From: Fimenecus sp051881395
GTDB taxonomy: Bacteria; Bacillota; Clostridia; Oscillospirales; Acutalibacteraceae
Direction of reading: 5' to 3'
NCBI GenBank assembly: GCA_051881395.1
Contig: JBJEPU010000195.1
Coordinates: 1 to 5,295 of the forward strand
DNA length: 5,295 nt
This document shows, piece after piece, positions 1-5,295 of this stretch. The translations under genes were made by a program, and so were the position numbers. The notes beneath the pieces are model-generated. The model was not told the origin of the DNA. It was given only the letters and a program-made list of their open reading frames with translations, and did not search any database. Within the stretch, counting starts at the first letter, position 1. The number at the start of each line of letters is the position of its first letter.

Positions 1-1606
1 CCACAATTTCACGGATATATGTAATGTCCTCGGGCTGTAAACGACCGTCCTCGTAGTTGTCGGTTGCCGCACGGATACGCAGTACACGAACAATGTTTGC
101 GTGCTTCTTCTCATTCAAATCGTAGAAGAAGAAGGGAACTGCAACGATAACGGCACCGATGATTGCCAATAAAGACTGATAGAAGAAAATATTGTTGCGA
201 AGCTCTGTATTGCTCAATGCAAGAGAGATATCATCCGAGAAGCCAACACCTGCGAAAGAGAGGAATACGGGCGTTAAGAAGCCTGTGAAAACGCCAATAG
301 CCGTTGTAACAATTGTCATATAGTTTTGCCAGAAGCCCTCTAACCGTTTGCCTGTTTTCATTTGAATGTCATCCATAATGTCCGAGGTCATAATGCCCGA
401 AACAAAATAGAAACCGCCGAAGAACTGCTGGAAGAATGAAACGATCAAAATAATTACAGGGTTCTTGTGGAAAACCAACTGCAATGCCAACGCGATAACA
501 TAGCCCACGCAGGAAACGAGCATTACGCCGCGTTTGCCCAGCTTTTTTATAGAGATAGGACCGACAATCTGCGCAATCGCGATTGCGTTCATTAAAAGCG
601 TTGAGCAGTAAAGACCTACAATTGTTTTTGCAAGGTCGGAAGTAAAACTGTACTGTGTAATCCAGGTTGTGATGTTGGAAAGACCGCGAATACCGCAAAA
701 CGTGTTGAACAGTGTGATAATCCAGAAATACTTGTTTTTGGAAAGGAGTTTCATACCTTCTAAGAAACTGACCTTCGCAACATATTTTTGATTCACAACA
801 ACTCTTTCTTCAACGCCTTTGATTAAAACGCTTACAAGCAAAACACCGCCGATACTGCAAATGGGGAATATCAGACGGTACATTTCAACAGCATTCCAAC
901 CGCCCTTAGCGGCAAATAAAGTACCTGCAAGAATGGGGAGAATAATGTTGATAATCGAGCTTGGAATACCCGATACCAAGCCTTTTAAGGAACCGATATT
1001 TGCACGCTCCTGTGCAACGCTTGAAATCGTCTGCTCAATACCTGAAAGACATTGGTTCAGAAGCGTAATAAAGAACTGACCGACTTGAACAAGTATAAAT
1101 GCAAGTATAATGCCTAAGTTAAAGTCAATCGTAGAGGCTTCGTTCATACCCACAATGGGTATTGCGGGGAGAGGCATACTGAAAAGATTTATCTCTACCC
1201 AAGATGCAGGTATATAGGGAACGATAGTAAAGCTGACCGCCGCACCCACAGCTGACCAGATTAAAAAGGGCTTAAATTTACCGCTTTTACCGTTGGAGTT
1301 GTCAATCATCATGGAAAGAATGGGGGAGCGGATAATTGCAATCACCGCCGCCGCAATGCTGAATATCCAAGCAAGTCCCGTGGAGAGCTTGAAATAGGAA
1401 ATCATCAAATGCACGCTTGTTGCAAGCGTTGTATAGAGCGTCAGAACATACAAGAAGTTGGACCCACCCAAACCGAGTGCAAAGGTGGCAAATTCCTTGT
1501 AAGAAACCTGATACCCCTCAGGCGGCTTGTTCCAGTGCATTTTAAATTTGGAAAGCGCCGCTTTCCCTTTTGTCACCAAAGATTGTTTTTCATTTCCCGT
1601 TGCCAA
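1..1606 (-). CDS. GPH-family sugar:cation symporter (MFS superfamily), 3' end cut by window edge
   Basis: An inner-membrane secondary transporter that probably brings in a sugar or oligosaccharide with H+ or Na+. The frame stays open to base 2 and gives 535 residues without a stop. Two GPH signatures are visible. Near residues 94-113 there is a form of the cytoplasmic loop motif (SPILSMMIDNSNGKSGKFKP, usually DPxxGxxxDxxxxxxGKxRP). At 408-424 there is SDIMDDIQMKTGKRLEG, the family's DxxDxxxxKTGKRxEG motif. About twelve hydrophobic segments can be counted, the first near 40-63 and the last near 473-495. The start is a TTG at 1606, chosen because AAGGAGG lies 8 nt upstream; the first ATG (1540) has no such site and would remove 22 residues. 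The loop at about 134-161 and the tail beyond 495 look long for the family, which usually has 450-500 residues. Seven of thirteen arginines are CGT, which may reflect high expression. It is the distal gene here, 32 nt after the kinase. Transporter class is secure; the substrate is inferred only from its neighbours. Confidence 0.9.
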   Translation of the reverse strand, partial: MATGNEKQSLVTKGKAALSKFKMHWNKPPEGYQVSYKEFATFALGLGGSNFLYVLTLYTTLATSVHLMISYFKLSTGLAWIFSIAAAVIAIIRSPILSMMIDNSNGKSGKFKPFLIWSAVGAAVSFTIVPYIPASWVEINLFSMPLPAIPIVGMNEASTIDFNLGIILAFILVQVGQFFITLLNQCLSGIEQTISSVAQERANIGSLKGLVSGIPSSIINIILPILAGTLFAAKGGWNAVEMYRLIFPICSIGGVLLVSVLIKGVEERVVVNQKYVAKVSFLEGMKLLSKNKYFWIITLFNTFCGIRGLSNITTWITQYSFTSDLAKTIVGLYCSTLLMNAIAIAQIVGPISIKKLGKRGVMLVSCVGYVIALALQLVFHKNPVIILIVSFFQQFFGGFYFVSGIMTSDIMDDIQMKTGKRLEGFWQNYMTIVTTAIGVFTGFLTPVFLSFAGVGFSDDISLALSNTELRNNIFFYQSLLAIIGAVIVAVPFFFYDLNEKKHANIVRVLRIRAATDNYEDGRLQPEDITYIREIV

Positions 1607-1614
1607 ATCGTGTT

Positions 1615-1621
1615 CCTCCTT
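1615..1621 (-). promoter_or_regulatory. Strong Shine-Dalgarno site for the symporter
   Basis: The minus strand reads AAGGAGG here, a near-perfect anti-16S match, followed by 8 nt and then TTG at 1606-1604. It decides the start: no ATG or GTG lies at a suitable distance, so the transporter most likely begins with TTG. Confidence 0.85.
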
Positions 1622-1638
1622 ATTTATTTCAACTGTTT

Positions 1639-2475
1639 TTAAACCGATAATAACGCTGCACCCAAAAGATTGCTGTCTGCACCGAATTGTGTACGCAAAA
1701 GTTCAGGCGTTCTGCCGCTTGTGTCTTTTTCAAAAAAGTGTTTTACATAAAAACATATTTTTTCAAAAATATACGAACTGTTCGCAATCCCGCCGCCGAG
1801 TGCAATACATTCGGGGTCATATGATAAATACGCGTACCAACATTTTAACGCTACCGCTTTTGCGTATTTTTCAAGGAGTGCGGCGGCTTTTTCGTCGCCT
1901 GCTAAGGCTTTTTCTTCGAGCAACAGCATATTGCCGCTTTGGGCGGTCGCGTCATAGGCTTTGGTCAGCCGAATACTGTTTGCCGCCTCGTCAAACGAAT
2001 AGGTGTCCCCGTCATAAAATTCCGGCATCATGAACATTGCGCCCGCCTGTCCTGTTGCGCCTGAGAGCAACTTGCCGCCAAGCTGTACCGCACAACCGAG
2101 CGAAGAACCAAGCACAAACAAAACCGCATTTTGCGTGTCTTTGAGTACCCCGTATTTTGCTTCGGCGAGTAAGGCACACCGCGCGTCGTTTTCAATGTAA
2201 ACGGAGCAGTTGTACTTGTTCGCCAAAGTTTTGACAAGCGGATTTTCCACAATGCTGTTTAAAGAAGAACCACCGATAGGGTCGCCGTTTGCGTTCCAAA
2301 ACCCGACGCAGGAAATCCCGATGCGTTCCACAGAACTTGCAATCACACGGTCGATATTCATTAAAAGTTCTGAAAAATCGTCCGTCGTTTTCCATTTGCC
2401 TTTTTTAATGATTTCGCCGTTTTCCATATGGGCGTATTTTGTGTAAGTGCCGCCGATGTCCAATGCAAAAATCAT
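1639..2475 (-). CDS. ROK-family sugar kinase, divergent, without the zinc motif
   Basis: Likely an ATP-dependent cytoplasmic hexose kinase of the ROK group. Numbering from the upstream GTG (2484), visible motifs are the phosphate-binding DIGGT at 9-13, END at 98-100 with D100 in the place of the catalytic base, a second phosphate loop GSSLG at 126-130 (usually GTGxG), the adenosine-motif GGGIA at 230-234, and GADSNLLGAALL near the C-terminus. Two usual features are missing. The GxAGExGH block is GQAGAMFMM at 145-153, so the sugar-contacting Glu and His are absent. There is no CxCGxxGC zinc motif, and no cysteine at all between residues 132 and 214. Length (278-281) is slightly below the typical 290-320. 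I place the start at ATG 2475 because AGGTGA lies 5 nt upstream; the GTG at 2484 overlaps the isomerase stop as GTGA but lacks its own ribosome site. Its place after the isomerase suggests mannose or a mannose derivative as substrate, which is inference. A non-catalytic sensor role is possible but less likely because D100 is kept. Confidence 0.87.
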   Translation of the reverse strand: MIFALDIGGTYTKYAHMENGEIIKKGKWKTTDDFSELLMNIDRVIASSVERIGISCVGFWNANGDPIGGSSLNSIVENPLVKTLANKYNCSVYIENDARCALLAEAKYGVLKDTQNAVLFVLGSSLGCAVQLGGKLLSGATGQAGAMFMMPEFYDGDTYSFDEAANSIRLTKAYDATAQSGNMLLLEEKALAGDEKAAALLEKYAKAVALKCWYAYLSYDPECIALGGGIANSSYIFEKICFYVKHFFEKDTSGRTPELLRTQFGADSNLLGAALLSV

Positions 2476-2479
2476 ATTT

Positions 2480-2487
2480 CTCACCTT
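2480..2487 (-). promoter_or_regulatory. Ribosome binding site and stop/start overlap at the isomerase-kinase junction
   Basis: The minus strand reads AAGGTGAG, then AAAT, then ATG (2475-2473). The AGGTGA core matches the anti-Shine-Dalgarno and contains both the isomerase stop TGA (2483-2481) and a possible GTG start (2484-2482). Either start makes translation of the kinase likely to be coupled to that of the isomerase. The spacing favours the ATG. Confidence 0.6.
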
Positions 2488-4196
2488 ATGTATGCTTTAA
2501 TGGTCGCAAGGCGCGTGCCTTTGCTTTTCTCAGTTGGCCGAATGATGAAATCCCCGACATTTGCCGGGACAATAAAGGTTTCCGCATAGTGCACCGTGTA
2601 AGGTAAGAAGGCATCCGTCGGGCTAATAACCTCGGCTTCTTCGCCCTCCACCAAATTCAACACGCAAACACTGCCGTTGCCTTTGTGAAGCGTCGCGTCT
2701 GTAAACCAATGCCGCACGGTTTCAATCGGCTCAAATTCGTGCAAGCCCGTCTTTTCCGAAGTATACGCTTCGGTTTCTTCCAAAGGCTTTACTTGATTGA
2801 TGAGATTTTCCTGCACCCATTCGGTGTTGCGGCTATACTGAATGACCTTGCTGCCGTGTTTGATGTTGATGGGGCGCGGTTTGCCGTCTAACCCCAAGCG
2901 CCCCCAATCCCACAGTTTAAAAGTGAAAATATACGGTGTAGCGGAAATTTCCAGCACCATCGTGTTCGCGCCCGAGCAGTGGAGCGTGCCCGCGGGGATT
3001 AAGAAGTGGTCGTGCTTTTTGGCAGGCCATTTGTTAACATAGCGTTCCACATCCATTTCGCCCGTTTCTTGGGCTTCGTTTAATGCACCGATGAATTTTG
3101 CCGGCTCTGCATCGGTTTTTGCACCCAAATAGACGCAACTGTCCTCGCCGCAGTCTAAAATATAATAGCTTTCGTCCTGCGTGTAGTGCATATTGAAGGT
3201 TTTCTGTATGTAATCGGTGGTCGGGTGCACCTGTAAGGACAAATTCCCGCCGCCCATCGTGTCCAAGAAGTCAAAGCGGATGGGGAATTCGTTACCGTAG
3301 CGCGCCTGTACCCGTTCGCCGAGCAGTTCTTTTGCCTTGTGCAAAACAACGTCTATTGCGGGCATTTCCACCTTTATGCCGTCAAAGTCATACAGCACGC
3401 TGTTCTCCTCCGGTACGCAGTCAAAGCACCACGCAAAATTCTGTTGTGTTTTGTCAAGGTCGCAAACCGATTTCATCCATTGCCCGCCCCAAACACCGGG
3501 GTCAAAATAGGGGACAACGCGAAACGGCGTCTGCACGGCGGTTACCATTGCCCGGTCATACTCGGCGCGGGATACCATTTTGGGGCAATCCAAATCATTT
3601 GTATCCATATAGTAGCGAAATTTTTTATGCTGTTCAAGTTTGTGTTTGTCCGCAAGCCGCCATTCTACAAAATATCCGCGCTTAAATTTGGTCAACGGGT
3701 CCATATCGTAGTTATCGCAGTTCCAGTTCGGCGCACCTTTGCGAAAACGCAGTTGGCTTTCCCACCGCGCCACCGAGCAGTGTACCGTGAGCCCTTTGTC
3801 CCAAACAAGCATTGCGCCCACGCCGATTACAAGCACTTTCCCTTGGCTGTTCTCAATGTCGCGGCGCATTTCTTCGATTTTTTCCTTAATAAAATACGCC
3901 TCTAATCGGTCGGTGGTCATTACGCCGAAAATGCGGTCATCGGTTAAGTTTTTCTGCATTTTGGCAGTCAACTCATCGCCGCTGTACGCGCAGGTATCGC
4001 TGTAAAAAATACGGTCAAACAAATCGCCGAAACCGTTTACAAGTGCCTTTACATCTACAATCGGGTAGCAGTCGAGCACCGTTATGCGTTCTTCGCTTGC
4101 GGCAAGTACGTTTTTGATTTCCGAAAAGCCTGAACAAGCCTTGCCGTCAACTTTTATAAACGGAAATTTGTCATAGTTTTGATAGTTCGTATGCAT
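2481..4196 (-). CDS. manA: Class I mannose-6-phosphate isomerase with an extra N-terminal domain
   Basis: A zinc-dependent cytoplasmic enzyme converting mannose-6-phosphate and fructose-6-phosphate, linking mannose to glycolysis or to mannosyl-nucleotide synthesis. The catalytic cupin part spans about residues 222-571, close to the size of ordinary class I enzymes. It opens with the WGG motif in PYFDPGVWGGQWM (229-241). The four expected metal ligands are present: Q322 and H324 in LQVHP, E342 in DES, and H406 in GTLHCSG. DWGRLGLDGKPRP follows at 430-442. The first 220 or so residues are additional. They include LDCYPIVD (41-48), a hydrophobic strand and glycine turn KVLVIGVGAML (120-130), ARWESQLRFRKG (143-154) and MDTND (197-201). 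They recall a nucleoside-kinase-like fold, but I see no GxxxxGK[ST] P-loop. Longer two-domain isomerases of this kind are known in Firmicutes and Actinobacteria. The ATG at 4196 has AAGGAA 8 nt upstream and lies one base after the regulator stop. The isomerase call is firm; the role of the N-terminal part is unknown. Confidence 0.92.
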   Translation of the reverse strand: MHTNYQNYDKFPFIKVDGKACSGFSEIKNVLAASEERITVLDCYPIVDVKALVNGFGDLFDRIFYSDTCAYSGDELTAKMQKNLTDDRIFGVMTTDRLEAYFIKEKIEEMRRDIENSQGKVLVIGVGAMLVWDKGLTVHCSVARWESQLRFRKGAPNWNCDNYDMDPLTKFKRGYFVEWRLADKHKLEQHKKFRYYMDTNDLDCPKMVSRAEYDRAMVTAVQTPFRVVPYFDPGVWGGQWMKSVCDLDKTQQNFAWCFDCVPEENSVLYDFDGIKVEMPAIDVVLHKAKELLGERVQARYGNEFPIRFDFLDTMGGGNLSLQVHPTTDYIQKTFNMHYTQDESYYILDCGEDSCVYLGAKTDAEPAKFIGALNEAQETGEMDVERYVNKWPAKKHDHFLIPAGTLHCSGANTMVLEISATPYIFTFKLWDWGRLGLDGKPRPINIKHGSKVIQYSRNTEWVQENLINQVKPLEETEAYTSEKTGLHEFEPIETVRHWFTDATLHKGNGSVCVLNLVEGEEAEVISPTDAFLPYTVHYAETFIVPANVGDFIIRPTEKSKGTRLATIKAYIR

Positions 4197-4197
4197 C

Positions 4198-4911
4198 TCA
4201 ATCGTTCCTTAATTCCATATTGTATTCATACCGTTTGCTGTCGTACTTACAAACCGAGTATTCCAACAGCTTGTTTTCGGCAAACGCTTTTCGTTTCATC
4301 ACCAAAACCGCGTCGCCCGCTGAAAGCCCTAACATATCGCGCGTTTTTTTATCGGCGCGCTCTGCCGTAATCGTTTGCTGTACGGCGTCAATGTGCACAC
4401 CGTATTCCGTTTCGAGCTTGTCATACAAGGAAGCATAGTATTGTGCGTCGTCATAGGGAAGGCCCAAACTTTCAGGCAAATACGTTGTAAAAAAACCGAC
4501 AGGTACGCCGTTAATGCATCGCACCCGTTCCAAAACGGCAAAATAGGTGGATTTACTCTGCCCGAACAGCTCGGCAACAAAGCCTGAAACCTGCCGCCGT
4601 TCCATATGGGCGTAGCTTGTGCTCGGGATAATGCCCTTTTGTGCCATTTCTTCGCTGAACCCGCGAATTTTCAATAGCGGCTCTTCAATGCGTTCGGCGG
4701 TTACGATTGTACCTTTGCCTTTTACACGCTTGATTTTCCCCAAATCCTGAAGCCTTGCCAACGCCCCGCGCACGGTAATACGGCTGACGGAATAAATATC
4801 ACACAGTTGGTATTCATTGGGCAAAATATCGCCGACGGCGTATTTGCCTGAGGCTATATCGGCTTCGATTTTGCGGCTGATGGAAAGCCACAGCGGTATA
4901 GATTTGTCCAT
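4198..4911 (-). CDS. GntR-family transcriptional regulator, HutC type with UTRA domain
   Basis: A DNA-binding regulator, probably a repressor of this operon that is released by a sugar or sugar phosphate. Residues about 8-72 form the GntR winged helix: IEADIASGKYAVGDILPNE (15-33), then the recognition helix region YSVSRITVRGALARL (40-54) and the wing GKIKRVKGKGTIV (58-70). Residues from about 80 to 233 match the UTRA ligand-binding fold, including the linker LLKIRGFSEEM (79-89), a central ERVRCINGVPVGFFTTYLP (128-146) and the C-terminal strand pair VLVMKRKAF / LLEYSVCKYDSKRYEY. The length of 237 is typical for HutC-type members. The ATG start follows AAGGGGG at a 10-nt distance. It lies 15 nt after the upstream FN3 gene and one base before the isomerase, so it is inside the transcription unit and likely regulates its own synthesis. 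No operator can be assigned because the promoter is outside the window. The ligand is inferred from context only. Confidence 0.92.
   Translation of the reverse strand: MDKSIPLWLSISRKIEADIASGKYAVGDILPNEYQLCDIYSVSRITVRGALARLQDLGKIKRVKGKGTIVTAERIEEPLLKIRGFSEEMAQKGIIPSTSYAHMERRQVSGFVAELFGQSKSTYFAVLERVRCINGVPVGFFTTYLPESLGLPYDDAQYYASLYDKLETEYGVHIDAVQQTITAERADKKTRDMLGLSAGDAVLVMKRKAFAENKLLEYSVCKYDSKRYEYNMELRND
4205..4210 (-). promoter_or_regulatory. manA: Ribosome binding site for the isomerase, inside the regulator gene
   Basis: The minus strand reads AAGGAA, then 8 nt to the ATG at 4196. The site lies within the last codons of the regulator, whose TGA (4200-4198) is one base from the ATG (TGAGATG), so ribosomes finishing the regulator can restart directly on the isomerase. 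Confidence 0.7.
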
Positions 4912-4921
4912 TGCGCCTAAG

Positions 4922-4928
4922 CCCCCTT
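4922..4928 (-). promoter_or_regulatory. Ribosome binding site for the GntR regulator
   Basis: The minus strand reads AAGGGGG, 10 nt before the ATG at 4911, and overlaps the TAA stop of the FN3 gene. The spacing is slightly long, and a weaker AGG lies nearer the ATG. The overlap supports coupling between these two genes. Confidence 0.6.
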
Positions 4929-5295
4929 ATCCTTTTTGAAAACGGCGTTTGGCGGTAACGGCCACGGCGGAGTTTTGTTGTTCAAAAAATGAGTCCGTAT
5001 GGCTGATTGCGATTTTGTTGCTTTCCAAGCGCGTGCCGCTTGTGTCCACCGCTTCTACGCTGTATAAGTATTGATGCCCGAACTGCGCACCGTAATCGCG
5101 GTAGGAGGTCACATAGGCATCTGTGGTTTTGTATATCCGCTTGCCGTTGCGGAAAACTTCGTAATGGCTTACGGGGAATTTACTTTGCACAGGCGTCCAA
5201 TACAAATCTATACGGTTTTTCTCGCGCGGTACTGCGTGCAAAACAGGGGCTTCAAAAATGCAGCCCGCTTGTGTTTCGCCGCAAACAGGGGAAAC
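4927..5295 (-). CDS. C-terminal end of a fibronectin type III domain protein, 5' part outside the window
   Basis: Only the last 122 residues are seen; the frame is open to base 5295, so the gene starts upstream. Residues about 15-98 of this fragment have the FN3 pattern: an opening EAPVLHAVP, a strand with IDLYWTPV (29-36, the conserved Trp), HYEVFRNGKRIY (44-55), the turn before YRDYG (65-69), and the late strands QYLYSVEAVDTSGTRLESN (75-93). A 24-residue tail rich in Gln, Ala and basic residues follows, without a cell-wall sorting motif or membrane anchor. In bacteria such terminal FN3 modules are common in secreted or cytoplasmic glycoside hydrolases. Placed first before a sugar regulator, isomerase, kinase and symporter, a glycan-degrading enzyme is the natural guess, but the catalytic part is not visible, so no enzyme class is given. 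A separate short gene starting with TTG at 5241 is unlikely: that start falls inside the domain and lacks a ribosome site. Confidence 0.75.
   Translation of the reverse strand, partial: VSPVCGETQAGCIFEAPVLHAVPREKNRIDLYWTPVQSKFPVSHYEVFRNGKRIYKTTDAYVTSYRDYGAQFGHQYLYSVEAVDTSGTRLESNKIAISHTDSFFEQQNSAVAVTAKRRFQKG

Noticed and set aside
369..698. Minus-strand open frame of 109 codons
   Set aside because: It is in another frame inside the symporter, whose own frame carries the GPH motifs through this same stretch.
1607..1638. Possible terminator or promoter in the 32-nt gap before the symporter
   Set aside because: No inverted repeat followed by a T-run on the minus strand and no recognisable -35/-10 pair; the gap mainly holds the ribosome site in an A-rich stretch.
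1527..2033. Plus-strand open frame of 168 codons across the kinase-symporter junction
   Set aside because: Rich in Cys, Arg, Phe and Leu with no family resemblance, and antisense to two well-supported genes.
3776..3850. P-loop ATP site in the N-terminal part of the isomerase
   Set aside because: The turn reads KVLVIGVGAML and no GxxxxGK[ST] follows, so ATP binding by a Walker A motif cannot be claimed.
3339..3905. Plus-strand open frame of 188 codons opposite the isomerase
   Set aside because: It lies wholly antisense to a gene with all four metal ligands intact, has no recognisable domain, and its product looks like a compositional shadow.
4927..5241. A complete 104-residue gene starting with TTG at 5241
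   Set aside because: The frame continues unbroken to the window edge, the TTG falls inside the FN3 fold, and no ribosome site precedes it. It is the end of a longer gene.

Overview
The window reads as one stretch of a single minus-strand operon with five genes packed almost end to end. From promoter-proximal to distal these are: the 3' end of a gene whose protein finishes in a fibronectin type III (FN3) fold, a GntR/HutC-type regulator, a two-domain class I mannose-6-phosphate isomerase, a divergent ROK-family sugar kinase, and a GPH-type (glycoside-pentoside-hexuronide:cation) sugar symporter whose 3' end lies beyond base 1. The first and last genes are cut by the window edges. No reading frame on the plus strand is convincing, and no RNA gene, mobile element, CRISPR array or origin was seen.

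Layout by region: 4927-5295 FN3 protein C-terminus; 4198-4911 GntR regulator (15-nt gap); 2481-4196 isomerase (1-nt gap); 1639-2475 kinase (5-nt gap from the ATG, or a 4-nt GTGA overlap if the upstream GTG is used); 1-1606 transporter (32-nt gap). No gene-free stretch exceeds about 32 bases and none of the gaps holds a terminator-like hairpin, so co-transcription is likely. The promoter and the main operator must lie upstream of base 5295.

The organism looks like a Gram-positive anaerobe of the Clostridia type (for example a gut Oscillospiraceae/Lachnospiraceae relative). The basis is strong Shine-Dalgarno sequences, use of a TTG start, moderate GC content, and the combination of a long isomerase, a ROK kinase without the zinc motif and a GPH symporter. 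This is inference from gene style, not a marker-gene assignment.

Together the genes suggest uptake and entry into glycolysis of mannose or a mannose-containing glycan fragment. An FN3-bearing protein, possibly a glycoside hydrolase, may act on the substrate. The symporter imports the sugar, the ROK protein phosphorylates it, the isomerase converts mannose-6-phosphate to fructose-6-phosphate, and the GntR protein senses a sugar or sugar phosphate. The isomerase is the firmest assignment. The kinase's substrate is open because several usual substrate-binding residues are replaced. I found no clear sign of a wholly new system; the most unusual parts are the altered ROK active site and the extra N-terminal domain on the isomerase.
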